Source: Diphasiastrum complanatum (taxonomy: Eukaryota > Streptophyta > Lycopodiopsida > Lycopodiales > Lycopodiaceae). Taken from it: a stretch of DNA of 64,000 nucleotides. Each line of letters begins with the position of its first letter. Within the stretch, counting starts at the first letter, position 1. This document shows, one piece after another, positions 47,248 through 58,414 of the stretch. Under the pieces are notes generated by a model. It ran no database searches and was not told the origin of the DNA. It saw only the letters and a program-made list of their open reading frames with translations. Both the position numbers and the translations under genes were made by a program. The stretch lies in the NCBI GenBank assembly GCA_029204225.1, contig CM055092.1:26000122-26064121 (forward strand). The letters run 5' to 3'.

Positions 47248-48007
47248 ACATTAAGCTTTGCATGCTAACAACTCTAATTGTACAAGAAACTGAGAGCTAA
47301 ATCGAGCAAAAAAGCGGTTTTGCACTTTTTCTAACCTTTCTCTGAAGTGTATTTGGATCAAATCAGACTTGAACTGAATTTTTAGAAGTACAGAATTGAG
47401 GAAGTACAGAATTCTAGAATTCCGCATGTGTGAAAATTAGAGTTTTTCAGTCCCTTTGTTCTCCTTACTTATAGATCCAAAGATAGCAGTGTTATAGCTT
47501 GATGGAAAGCATTTGATTTGTGCTTTCCATAGAAATTGAAACCAAATCAATCTGATGTGTCTAGCAAGAGTTATAAGCTCTAAAAGAGGATAGGGATAGG
47601 TCCAAAATCCGAGTGATAGCATTTTGATTTGATTCAATTATACTTTGTTATGAATCCATTGTTTTGAGCATCCAACACAAAGAACTGTAGATCAAGACTG
47701 AGTTTGAAGTGTTTAAACACCCTTTGAGCCTTCTGAGTGTCAATAGTGTTTTCTTTTGAAGCATTTCACACGTGCCAAAAGTAGGATTCAAACCAACCAA
47801 AGTGTCACAAACCACTTTTTGTGTCTGATCTATATAACTGGTCTTGTTGAATATTTGAGATTCATCTCATATATAGTTGCAAGTGTTTCACATAGGAAGG
47901 TAGTTCAACCTTGAAAATACCTATAGTGAAAGAGAGCAGCAACTCTAAGTCTAATAGGAACAAGCTCAAACATATTTCAATCCAATAACTAAGAAGTCTT
48001 CATCATA

Positions 48008-48605
48008 ATGGCATCTCAGGGAGGATATCTTCTAGAAGCCAGTGAAAGACTAAACACTTCTAATTACTCAATTTGGAAGTTAAGAATGGAGTCTGTTTTG
48101 ATTCTCCAGGATGTTATGGATATTGTGCTTGGTGTTGAGGAGGAGCCTCAAGCACAGGTTGAAATTCCTAAATATAAGAAGAGAGCTAGAATGGCTCTAC
48201 ATTTCATTAAGATGAATGTATCTAATGAAATTTTGAGAGAGATAGGATCTTGCACTACAACCAAATAAGCTTGGGATGCAGTAAAGACCATCTATGAAGC
48301 AAAGAATACTTCTAGAATACTCACTCTTAGGAAACATATTCTCCAAAGTTTCCAAAGAAGTGAAGAGAGTGCATCTAACTATGTTTTGAGAGTTAAAGAT
48401 TTACATAGAGAGCTTTCCTGTGTTGGTGTTACCATTAACCAAGTTGAGCTAGTTCAAGTCATACTGAATGGCTTGAGAGATGGCTATGATAATCTTGTTC
48501 AGTCTTTTGCTATTAAGGAGGGGTTACCTAATCTAGAAACTCTCCAAGGAATTCTTATTTTTGAAGAATCTAGACAAAGCTATAGACTCTCCAGGATGAA
48601 CAAAC
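48008..48605 (+). pseudogene. M unit 1 gag, part upstream of insertion N
   Basis: ATG 48008 opens Gag (MASQGGYLLEASERLNTSN…), related to family A Gag. A stop at 48266 interrupts it. The frame continues (SYRLSRMNK) until 48605, where the family A LTR begins. The continuation is at 55038. Frames that appear to run on to 48754 only read into the LTR of N. Confidence 0.9.
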
Positions 48606-48738
48606 TGTTGAAAATTGTCACTTCTCACTTGACATTGGTTCATGTAAATATTGATCAAACATTAGAATATGTTGATGATATGATTTCACACGTGTGGAGC
48701 ATGTTCCCATGTGTGAAAGGATGTACTTTTCATGTTTG

Positions 48739-48745
48739 TATATAT
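48739..48745 (+). promoter_or_regulatory. Candidate TATA box in the family A LTR
   Basis: TATATAT in TTTGTATATATCCAAA, about 135 bp into the LTR. It is the best TATA-like site I see; the transcription start is unknown. Confidence 0.35.
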
Positions 48746-48798
48746 CCAAATTGATTTTGTATCATTCTAGTTAGTGTGAACATGAAATGACTAGTTTT

Positions 48799-48813
48799 TA
48801 GTCAAGTTGACTA
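48799..48813 (+). promoter_or_regulatory. Inverted W-box pair in the family A LTR
   Basis: TAGTCAAGTTGACTA is a 15-bp perfect inverted repeat giving TTGACTA on both strands. TTGAC(C/T) is the known binding core of WRKY factors. The same element is in LTR1, LTR2, LTR3 and the second LTR of N. Confidence 0.6.
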
Positions 48814-49467
48814 GTCACCTACAAATTAGCTTTTCCTTGCATGTGCATGAGTAAATGCTCCCACATGGCAAGTGGATGTTCACATGTGTGTATAGAGTAC
48901 TAGAAGATAAGAGTTGACCATTTTCCTTAGATCCTATTTTGTAGGGAATATTCCTATATTCTAGGAGACTAGCTTTTTGGATTTTAGTCATATTCTAGAA
49001 GGTCAACTATTGGATAAGGATCAAGGATGGATCAAATGGATAGATATGAGTGATGTGGCACTCTTCACACGTGTGAAGGCCTGCTGGACTGTACCAGACT
49101 CATGGATGTACTTGATCCATAAAAGGATCATCATTTTGCTAAGAAAATTGATGAGACTTTTGCACTCTACACTTTTGTGAGATTTCTAGTCATTTGTCTT
49201 GTGATTTTTATGCATGATTGCTATCTAGTATCATTGTACTTGTTGTTTCAGGTTCAGGCCGTACAGTGGACAGTACTCCACACGTGTGAAGCCGCTCTCA
49301 CTAAAAAATGATGTGTTGATCCATTGCTCTTGCTTAAATCCAAGTGTAGTGAATCTAGATCAAGATCTAATGTGTAGAACTTGATAGATTCATTGATTAA
49401 GCAACCAATAACTCTCTATGATTGTAAAGTACAATCATTATTGTCCTAAAAACTGTAAAATTTATAA

Positions 49468-49479
49468 TGGTATCAGAGC
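49468..49479 (+). promoter_or_regulatory. Primer-binding site of N
   Basis: TGGTATCAGAGC after the LTR end TTTATAA. The leader runs to 50063 and carries TTTCACACGTGTGAAA near 49629-49644. Confidence 0.92.
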
Positions 49480-50063
49480 TAAGTAAGAGAGTGATCATTG
49501 AATCATAAATCTTGTAAAGATCATTGGCAAAATTTGTTTTTTGGCCAATACTAGTGAGGGCGAGTTCTTCTAGAGTGATAGCTTGTAATCATTTGGATCA
49601 AAACGACTTGGAGGCTGTGTATGTACTTTTCACACGTGTGAAACCGTACAGCAACTTTCAATTCAAGTTACTTTGTGTTTTTTGGTCCCAAAATCACAAT
49701 ACTAGTTCATTTTTGGTGCTTTTTGAAGCATAGTATTGATCTAGATTCATTCTAACTAATGCCTATGACCAAATAGTGTTTTGGATCATTGAAGCATTTC
49801 TTTTTAGAGTCTAAGATCAGATCTAAGAGGCTGATTTGTTCAGATCCTTAGTTGAAGTGAAATCTCTAAGAAAAGTGTAAAGCAATTTTTTTTGTGAGAG
49901 TGAAAGCTAGAAATTTTTGGTAAGATCTTTGAGTATCATTCAAGCTTGTGTGTTAGTTTGATAGAGACAAGCCTATAGGCATTCTAGTAAGCTTTAGGCC
50001 ACTTCATAGATCTTTTAAAATTCAAAAATCTTTGTGATTTTTAAAAAGAGCATTCATTCTAAA

Positions 50064-53000
50064 ATGTCATCCATGGGTGGATATTTGATGGAACCAAGTG
50101 AGAGACTCACTTCCACAAATTATTCCATTTGGAAAGTGAGAATGGAATCACTCCTAGTGATCCATGATCTATATGACATAGTTCAAGGAGTAGAGGAAGA
50201 GCCTCAAACTCCCCAAGAACAAGCCAAATACAAGAAGAGAGCAAGATTAGCTCTACATTGCATAAAGTTAAATGTATGCAATGACCTCTTGAAAGAGGTG
50301 TCTTCTTGTACCTCATCCAAAGAGGCTTGGGATTCATTAAAGAGCATTTATGAATCCAACAATACTTCAAGAATCCTCATGCTAAGAAATCAAGTTTTCC
50401 AAAGCATGAAAGGAAGTGGAGAGAGTGGACAAGAGTATGTTCTTAGGATCAAATCTCTTAACAAGGAGTTAAGTGCAATAGGAGAGAAGATCCAAGATCA
50501 AGAACTAGTACAAATCATTTTGAATGGTCTAAGTGATGAGTTTACCAACTTAGTCCAATCATTTGCCATTCAAGACTCTCTTCCATCCATTGAAAAGTTG
50601 CACAATGTTCTTGTGGCCGAGGAGAGTAGGCTTCTACACCTCAAGACAAGAATGGATAGCATGTCACTTAATGGAGGAGAGGAGAAAGCTAACTTTACAT
50701 CTAAAGGCAAGAAAAAGCAAAATCCATTCAAGAAAAATCAAGGCAAGGAGGCCGAGATGAAGAATGGAGGATCTACCTCCAAAGGCAAAGTGAAGAACAA
50801 GGCAAAACTAAAGTGTTTCTTTTGTGGAAAGAAAGGACACTTTGCCTCAGAATGCTACTTGAAGAAGAATCAACAAGCCAAAGGAGATCAAGGGAACATT
50901 GCTCAAGAGGAAGAATATGAGGATGGATTCAACACATCCTTAATGGTTGCATCTACACCAACTTCAAGTCAAGACACATGGTGGATAGATAGTGGGGCTA
51001 GTTCCCACATGTCCTTTAACAAGCATTATTTTTCTACTCTTCTATCTTGTAATGACTCTAAGAAGTCAATATACACTGCTAGTGATCAAGCATGCAAGAT
51101 AGATGGCATAGGATCTATACCTCTTTGTTTAGGCACATCTAAAAGGATAGATCTAGATAATGTTTTGTATGTTCCTACCATTTCAAGAAACTTGCTTAGT
51201 GTAGGACAATTAATGGACAATGGACTAGATGTACATTTCAAGAATGGAGTTTGTTCCATCTTGAAAAATGATAAGTGCATAGCTAGTGGCATTAAGCAAG
51301 GTAGACTTTTCAAGTTGGATGCTAATGTTGCAAGTGAAAGTGTGAACTTGGCTAGGGAGGAGCTAACTCAAGTGGAGCTTTGGCATAAGAGATTAGGCCA
51401 TCCTAATCTTCAATCTATGGAGTCAATGGCAAGCAAGGAACTAGCTCTCGGCCTACCAAGAGCTTTCAAGAAGTGTGGAAAAATGTGTGAGGCATGTGGC
51501 CTTGCAAAGTCACACAAATCTTCTTACAAGAAATCTTCATCAAGATCTCTCTCTCCCTTGGATCTCATACATTCTGATGTACATAGTTTTTCACATGCAA
51601 GTAATGGAGGTGCCTTGATGTATGTAACTTTTATAGATGATTGTACTAGATTCACATGGATTGAGTTACTATCAAAGAAAAATCTTGTTTATGAAGCTTT
51701 CATTAAGTTCAAGTCTCTAGTAGAGAAACAACTTAGTACTTCTATCAAAGCACTAAGATGTGATAATGGAGGAGAGTACACCTCCAATAAAATGAAAGAC
51801 TTTTGTGAGATCAATGGTATTAAGTTACAATACACTTGTTCCTACACCCCTCAACAAAATGGGGTGGCCGAGAGGAAAAATAGGAGTCTATGTGAGTGTG
51901 CAAAGTCCTTGAGGCTTGATGCATCACTTCCCATCTCATTTTGGGGAGAAGCCATAACATGTGCTAATTATTTGTGTAATAGACTTCCTAGTAGTGCTAT
52001 AGATGGGATCTCACCTTATCAAGCCTTGTTTGATAAGAAACCCAATGTAAAATATTTTAAGATCTTTGGATGTACTTGTTATGTACACATTCCTTTGGAG
52101 ACTAGAAGGAAAGAAGATGCTACCTCCTTCAAAGGAATCTTTGTTGGCTATGGAGAAAATAGCAAGGGATATAGGATATATGATCCTACATCCAAGAAAG
52201 TAAAGGTAAGCAAGGATGTACTTTTTGATGAGTCACAATTTGCTAAGAGCTTGTCAAATGGATCTAACCCATTGTGCATTGAAGATCTTGACAAATCCGA
52301 GGAGGATCTTGACAAACCCGAGAAGGATCATGACAAACCCGAGGATGGAGATTTGGATCCAAGTCAAAAGGGGCCAAGAAGATCATCAAGGAGCAAGGCC
52401 GAGCCCTCAAGGCTTACCTATGTGGACAAGGGAAAGCAAAAGGAAGGCTCTACATCTTCTACCTCTTACTCTTTTTTAGCTACATTGATTGAAGAACCAT
52501 CATCTTTTGAAGAAGCATGTAAATCTAAAGTTTGGAGAGATGCAATGCAAGTAGAGTATGATGCATTAGAAGAAAATCATACTTGGAATCTTGTAAATCT
52601 TCCAAGAGGAAAGAAACCACTTGCATGTAAGTGGATTTATAGAATTAAGTACAATCAAGATGGATCTATTAGTAAATACAAAGCTAGGCTTGTTGCTAAG
52701 GGATTTCTTCAAATAAAAGGATTGGATTATGAAGAAACATTTGCACCTGTAGCTAAGCTTGTAACTATTAGATTAATCATTTGCATTGCTACTTTGTTCA
52801 AATGGGATCTCTACCAAATGGATGTGACAAATGCCTTCTTGAATGGCTTCTTAGAAGAGGAAATCTACATGATGCAACCCGAGGGCTTCATCAAGATTGG
52901 TGAGGAGCAAAAGGTGTGCTACTTAAGGAAGAGCCTATATGGCTTGAAGCAAGCACCTAGAGCTTGGTACTCTAGGTTGCATGATTTTCTCTATTCCCTT

Positions 53001-54044
53001 GGCTTTGTACTAAGTGCTTATGAACCTTCTTTATATTTCAAATGTAATGAAGGAAAGATCATCATTTTGGTTCTTTATGTTGATGACATCATTATGACAG
53101 GAAATGATGATGATGGCATAGGCAAAGTAAAAGTTGACTTATCTAGTGAGTTCAAGATGGTAGATCTAGGCTTCCTAAAGTTTATACTTGGGATAGAAGT
53201 GTCTAGAAGTAGCAATTGTACTTTCATAAGTCAATCTAAGTATGCTACTTCCATTCTTGAAAGATTTGGTATGAAAGATTGTAAGGGGATTGACACCCCT
53301 ATGGAGCATGTTGTGAAAGCAACTAATGAAGGTGATGAAGCATCCTTTGAGGACATCACTCTCTTTAGGAAGCTTATAGGCTCTCTAATCTATTTAACCA
53401 TCACTAGACCTGACTTAAGTTTTTGTGTAAGCAAGTTGAGTCAAAGTATGCAAGCTCCTTTAATTCATCATTGGAAAAGTGCCAAGAGAGTACTTAGATA
53501 TGTTTCTAGTACTAGATTTTTTGGTATACTTTATGAAGGATCTAACTTGCACTTGAGAGCCTACTCGGATTCAGATTTTGCAGGTGACAAGATGGATAGG
53601 AAGTCCATTAGTGCATTTGCAACATTTCTTTGTGGAGGAGTGATATCTTGGCTTTCCAAAAAGCAAGATACAATCTCACTATCTTCTTGTGAAGCCGAGT
53701 ACAAGGCATTGACTTCAACAACCAAAGAGCTCTTATGGCTAAGAAGACTCTTGATGGAACTACATGTGCTAGAGGCCGAGGAGATCCCTTACATATTTTG
53801 TGACAATCAAGCTTCTCAACAAATTGCTTCAAATCCTATCTTCCATGCTAGAACAAAGCATATTGAGATAGCTCACCACTTTGTGAGGGAGAAGGTACAA
53901 TCCAAGGAAGTGCAACTACATCATGTACCATCATCCGAATGCATAGCTGATATCTTAACCAAACCATTGTCCAAAGATCCATTTTTTAAGTTAAGATATG
54001 CTCTTGGAATTGTAGATAGATGTACACTAGATTTGCCAAGTTAG
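50064..54044 (+). CDS. Intact copia gag-pol polyprotein (copy N)
   Basis: 1326 aa, uninterrupted, almost identical to unit B (2107-6087), including the zinc knuckle CFFCGKKGHFASEC, protease DSGASS, integrase D-D-E, RT YVDD and the RNase H motifs, at the same residues. One visible difference is PEKD for PEED in the acidic repeat between integrase and RT. An in-frame ATG at 50034 would add ten residues (MIFKKSIHSK), but the ATG at 50064 is the one shared by all copies. With its own PBS, PPT and both LTRs this is the most complete coding copy in the window. The altered LTR ends (AA for CA) may still hinder integration. Confidence 0.95.
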   Translation: MSSMGGYLMEPSERLTSTNYSIWKVRMESLLVIHDLYDIVQGVEEEPQTPQEQAKYKKRARLALHCIKLNVCNDLLKEVSSCTSSKEAWDSLKSIYESNNTSRILMLRNQVFQSMKGSGESGQEYVLRIKSLNKELSAIGEKIQDQELVQIILNGLSDEFTNLVQSFAIQDSLPSIEKLHNVLVAEESRLLHLKTRMDSMSLNGGEEKANFTSKGKKKQNPFKKNQGKEAEMKNGGSTSKGKVKNKAKLKCFFCGKKGHFASECYLKKNQQAKGDQGNIAQEEEYEDGFNTSLMVASTPTSSQDTWWIDSGASSHMSFNKHYFSTLLSCNDSKKSIYTASDQACKIDGIGSIPLCLGTSKRIDLDNVLYVPTISRNLLSVGQLMDNGLDVHFKNGVCSILKNDKCIASGIKQGRLFKLDANVASESVNLAREELTQVELWHKRLGHPNLQSMESMASKELALGLPRAFKKCGKMCEACGLAKSHKSSYKKSSSRSLSPLDLIHSDVHSFSHASNGGALMYVTFIDDCTRFTWIELLSKKNLVYEAFIKFKSLVEKQLSTSIKALRCDNGGEYTSNKMKDFCEINGIKLQYTCSYTPQQNGVAERKNRSLCECAKSLRLDASLPISFWGEAITCANYLCNRLPSSAIDGISPYQALFDKKPNVKYFKIFGCTCYVHIPLETRRKEDATSFKGIFVGYGENSKGYRIYDPTSKKVKVSKDVLFDESQFAKSLSNGSNPLCIEDLDKSEEDLDKPEKDHDKPEDGDLDPSQKGPRRSSRSKAEPSRLTYVDKGKQKEGSTSSTSYSFLATLIEEPSSFEEACKSKVWRDAMQVEYDALEENHTWNLVNLPRGKKPLACKWIYRIKYNQDGSISKYKARLVAKGFLQIKGLDYEETFAPVAKLVTIRLIICIATLFKWDLYQMDVTNAFLNGFLEEEIYMMQPEGFIKIGEEQKVCYLRKSLYGLKQAPRAWYSRLHDFLYSLGFVLSAYEPSLYFKCNEGKIIILVLYVDDIIMTGNDDDGIGKVKVDLSSEFKMVDLGFLKFILGIEVSRSSNCTFISQSKYATSILERFGMKDCKGIDTPMEHVVKATNEGDEASFEDITLFRKLIGSLIYLTITRPDLSFCVSKLSQSMQAPLIHHWKSAKRVLRYVSSTRFFGILYEGSNLHLRAYSDSDFAGDKMDRKSISAFATFLCGGVISWLSKKQDTISLSSCEAEYKALTSTTKELLWLRRLLMELHVLEAEEIPYIFCDNQASQQIASNPIFHARTKHIEIAHHFVREKVQSKEVQLHHVPSSECIADILTKPLSKDPFFKLRYALGIVDRCTLDLPS

Positions 54045-54057
54045 AAGTGAGGAGGAG
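54045..54057 (+). promoter_or_regulatory. Polypurine tract of N
   Basis: AAGTGAGGAGGAG between the stop codon TAG and the LTR. Confidence 0.88.
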
Positions 54058-54919
54058 TGTTGAAAATTGTCACTTCTCACTTGACATTGGTTCATGTAAA
54101 TATTGATCAAACATTAGAATATGTTGATGATATGATTTCACACGTGTGGAGCATGTTCCCATGTGTGAAAGGATGTACTTTTCATGTTTGTATATATCCA
54201 AATTGATTTTGTATCATTCTAGTTAGTGTGAACATGAAATGACTAGTTTTTAGTCAAGTTGACTAGTCACCTACAAATTAGCTTTTCCTTGCATGTGCAT
54301 GAGTAAATGCTCCCACATGGCAAGTGGATGTTCACATGTGTGTATAGAGTACTAGAAGATAAGAGTTGACCATTTTCCTTAGATCCTATTTTGTAGGGAA
54401 TATTCCTATATTCTAGGAGACTAGCTTTTTGGATTTTAGTCATATTCTAGAAGGTCAACTATTGGATAAGGATCAAGGATGGATCAAATGGATAGATATG
54501 AGTGATGTGGCACTCTTCACACGTGTGAAGGCCTGCTGGACTATACCAGACTCATGGATGTACTTGATCCATAAAAGGATCATCATTTTGCTAAGAAAAT
54601 TGATGAGACTTTTGCACTCTACACTTTTGTGAGATTTCTAGTCATTTGTCTTGTGATTTTTATGCATGATTGCTATCTAGTATCATTGTACTTGTTGTTT
54701 CAGGTGCAGGCCGTACAGTGGACAGTACTCCACACGTGTGAAGCCGCTCTCACTAAAAAATGATGTGTTGATCCATTGCTCTTGCTTAAATCCAAGTGTA
54801 GTGAATCTAGATCAAGATCTAATGTGTAGAACTTGATAGATTCATTGATTAAGCAACCAATAACTCTCTATGATTGTAAAGTACAATCATTATTGTCCTA
54901 AAAACTGTAAAATTTATAA
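54058..54919 (+). repeat. Second LTR of N
   Basis: 862 bp, also ending TTTATAA. It has one private change (CTGGACTATACC near 54541). Very few differences from the first LTR indicate a young insertion. Confidence 0.94.
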
Positions 54920-55037
54920 TGGTATCAGAGCTAAGTAAGAGAGTGATCATTGAATCATAAATCTTGTAAAGATCATTGGCAAAATTTGTTTTTTGGCCAA
55001 TACTAGTGAGGGCGAGTTCTTCTAGAGTGATAGCTTG
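54920..55037 (+). other. Start of a second family A unit: PBS and 5' leader
   Basis: 118 bp identical in kind to 49468-49585, beginning TGGTATCAGAGC. It ends at CTTG (55034-55037), after which M gag resumes. Confidence 0.9.
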
Positions 55038-58000
55038 AACATGGTGGAAGTGACAAAGCCCTCTTTGTCAAAGGCAAGCAGAAAGAAAGGAGTAAGAACC
55101 AATTCTCTCAAGCATACAACAAAGACAAAGCCAAAGATCGAGATCAAGATGGTGAAGAGGATGATACATCTCATCCCTCTAACTCAAAAACCAAGAAGAA
55201 GAAAGTGAAGTGCTTCTTTTGTGGCAAAAAGGGGCACTATGCCTCTAATTGCTTTAAGAAAAAAAACCAACTCAAGCAAGCTAATCTCTCCAAAGAGATT
55301 GAAGAAGATTTTGTTGCAAGTGATGGAGAAGGATCACTTATGGTGTCCAGTTTTTCTTCATCACCTTTCAAGAAAGATGGAGCTTGGTACATAGACAGTG
55401 GAGCCTCTTCACATATGTGCTATTCAAAGGAGTCATTTGACTCAATCTTACCTTTCAAAGGACTCAAGAGATCTATTTACACAACTAATGATCATGAGTG
55501 TCCAATAGAAGGAACTGGCAACATTCCATTGAAACTTGCTTGTTCAAAAGTTCTTGCACTTTCTAATGTTCTTTTCATTCCAAAACTTACAAAGAACTTA
55601 ATTAGTGTGGGAAAGTTGCTTGATAATGGTTGTGATGTAAAGTTCAACTCCAATACTTGTTTTATCAAGAGAAAAGATGAGATCCTTGCTGATGGAACTA
55701 GATGTGGTGGAATTTTTTAGTTGAATTCTTATGAGAATGCAAACCTTTGTGAAGTTGTTTTGTTATCTAAGGAGGAGCTGTGGCATAGAAGGTTGGGACA
55801 TCCTAACTTTACATCTATGTCTTCTCTGGTTAAGAAGGAGAATACTATTGGTCTTCCAAAATCTCTATCTAAAGATTTCAAACCTTGTGAGGCTTGTGCC
55901 ATTGCAAAGTCACACAGAAAGCCATATCAGAAATCTTTTATAAAGACTACTTGTCCATTGGAACTCATACATTCAGATGTACATTTTTCCTCTTCTAAAA
56001 GTATTGGTAGTGCAACATATTTTGTCACCTTTAGTGATGACTTTACTAGATACACTTGGTTGTATCTACTTTCTTCAAAGGCTATGGTTTTTTATCACTT
56101 CCTTATCTTCAAAGCTTATGTAGAAAAACAGTTTTCTTGCAAAGTTAAAGCTTTAAGATGTGATGGAGGAGGTGAATATATCTCCAACAAGTTTCATAAT
56201 TATTGTGAAGGTGAAGGAATAAAGAGAGAATTTTCTTGTGCCTATTCTCCATCTCAAAAAGGAGTAGCTGAGAGGAAAAACAGATCTTTATGTGAGTATG
56301 CTAAAGCAATTCGAGTAGCAGTTTCTTTGCCTATTGAATACTGGGGTGAAGCTATAAATTGTGCAAACTATTTGTGCAATAGGTTACCTGACAATGCTCT
56401 TGTTGGAAATCACCTTTTGAAGTCTTGTTTCAGAGAAAACCTAATGTAGATCACCTTAGAGTTTTTGGTTGTACTTACTTTGTTAATATGCCCTTGGAAA
56501 GAAGGAAAAGAGATGATTCTAATTCTGTTATAGGGATCATAGTTGGATATGCATCCAACAAGAAAGCTTACAGGATCTATGTTCCCTCTACCTCAACTAC
56601 AATTGAGAGTAGAGATGTGATATTCCATGAAGATCAAAAATACATTCTTGAGAAGGCCGAGTTCGAAGATTCTCATAAAGATACTCCAATCATCACCCTT
56701 GACGATCATCATGGAGAGATGGGGCCGAGATTTGAGGAGGAGTCACCTCGAATTTTTTCACCAAGGAGATCTCAAAGAGAAAGATCCGAGCCTAGAAGGC
56801 TTATCTATGAAGATAGAGGAAAGCAAGTGGAAATCAACTCCACTAATTGTGACTATTTTATTTCTCATGAGGAGCCGAAGGATGTATATGATGCTATCAA
56901 CTCGAAGGAATGGTACCTTGCCATGAAGGAAGGATATGATGCTTTGATGGCTAATAATACATGGGAACTTGTGGATCTTCCATCCAACAAGCATACCGTT
57001 GGGTGCAAATGGGTTTTTTGAGTCAAGTATAATCAACAAGTACAAGGCTAGGCTTTGTGCTAAAGGATTTGCTCAAGTATATGGACTTGATTATGAGGAG
57101 ACCTTTGCCCCAGTTGCAAAGATGGTGTCAATTAGAATCATAATTTCTCTTGCTTGTTTTTTCAATTGGCAAATTCTTCAACTAGATGTTTCTAATGCAT
57201 TTCTAAATGGCTATCTAGAAGAAGAGATCTATATGGATCAACCTATTGGGTTCATCCATGATAAGGAAAAAGTTTGCTTGCTCTTCAAAAGTTTATATGG
57301 ATTAAAGCAAGCCCCAAGGTCATGGTATTCTCGACTTAACACCTTTCTTGAGTCATTAGGATTTAACCTTAGTAACTATGATCCTTCCTTATATGTCAAG
57401 TTTTTTGATAAAGATATTGTCATCCTTCTTATTTATGTTGATGATATCATTCTGACAGGAAGTTGTATCAAGTTAGTTGAGGAAACCAAGATTGCACTTA
57501 AAAGAATTCAAGATGAAAGATCTTGGAAAAATACACTATATTCTAGGATTAGAGATTGACTTTCTTAAAGATAAAGCTTTCATATGTCAATCCAAGTATG
57601 CTCTTTCAATGTTAAAAAAGTTCAATATGTTGAATTGTAAGAGTATAGAAACGCCTATGGAGCAAAATATAAAGGACTCTAACAAAGGTGATGAAAGATC
57701 CTTCAAGGACATCACACTTTTTAGAAGTCTTATAGGCTCCTTAATTTGGCTCACAATAACTAGACCTGACATAAGCTTTAGTGTTCATAAGTTGAGCCAG
57801 GCTATGCAAAATCCTTCAATTTATCATTGGAAAAAGGCCAAGAGAGTGCTTAGATATATATCTTCAACTTTTGATTTTGATTTATTATATAAAAGTGAAG
57901 ATCTTTCTATTATTGGTTATTCTGACTCGGATTTTGCAAGTGATAGAGCAGACCGGAAATCTACAAGTGCTTATGTCATATATCTTGGAGAAAACTTGAT

Positions 58001-58397
58001 ATCTTGGCTTTCCAAAAAGCAAGAGACTGTATCACTCTCATCATGTGAAGCTGAGTACAAGGCGCTCACTACAACAACAAAGGAAGTGCTTTGGATCATG
58101 AGGTTACTAGTGGAGCTAAAGATAATTATGTAAGAAAATATACCTATGATCATGTGTGACAACAATTCAGCTCAAGCCCTTGCCAACAACCCAATATTCC
58201 ATGCAAGGAGCAAACATATCAAAGTTGCACATCACTTCGTGAGAGAGAAGCTCATTGGAGGTGAAATCAAGTTGGAACACATCGACACATCATCTTGCAT
58301 TGCAAATATGCTCACCAAACCTTTGAGCAAAAGTTCCTTCAACAAGCATAGAGCCAACCTTGGAGTTATACCAAGATCCATGTTCAAATCAATATAG
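55038..58397 (+). pseudogene. M unit 1 gag-pol, part downstream of insertion N
   Basis: Gag continues with zinc knuckle CFFCGKKGHYASNC (near 55210-55250), protease WYIDSGASSHM (near 55385) and a TAG stop at 55718. Next come GAG_pre-integrase (ELWHRRLGHPNF), integrase with HSDVHF, CDGGGEY and VAERKNR (55721-56449), a frameshift near 56440, RT across another frame change near 57020 (FAQVYGLDYEETFAP) with YVDD near 57440, a frameshift near 57530, and RNase H (SDSDFA, SSCEAEY) with a stop at 58131 before the last part (58146-58397). These breaks, plus the one upstream, make it non-functional. Confidence 0.9.
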
Positions 58398-58401
58398 ATC
58401 A

Positions 58402-58414
58402 TTTTTAGGAGGAG
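58402..58414 (+). promoter_or_regulatory. Polypurine tract of M unit 1
   Basis: TTTTTAGGAGGAG immediately before the second LTR. Confidence 0.82.

Larger units (their letters stand above)
48606..49467 (+). repeat. 5' LTR of N
   Basis: 862 bp, TGTTGAAAATTG to TTTATAA. The usual terminal CA is AA here and in the second LTR. One private change (GGTTCAGGCC near 49254) separates it from the other LTRs. CACACGTGTG is at 48687-48696 and elsewhere. Confidence 0.94.
48606..55037 (+). mobile_element. Family A copia insertion N (LTR, gag-pol, LTR, partial second leader)
   Basis: A plus-strand copy of the array element, inserted in the gag of M. LTR-to-LTR spacing is 5452 bp. After the second LTR a further PBS and leader start (54920-55037) follow instead of a target duplication. 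The host M sequence then resumes at a CTTG shared by both sides. The simplest reading is an LTR-sharing array whose second unit was lost by a microhomology deletion. Confidence 0.9.

Noticed and set aside
48386-48754. 122-aa frame running from M gag past 48605
   Set aside because: The last part is the LTR of N read through; the chimera is an accident of the insertion.
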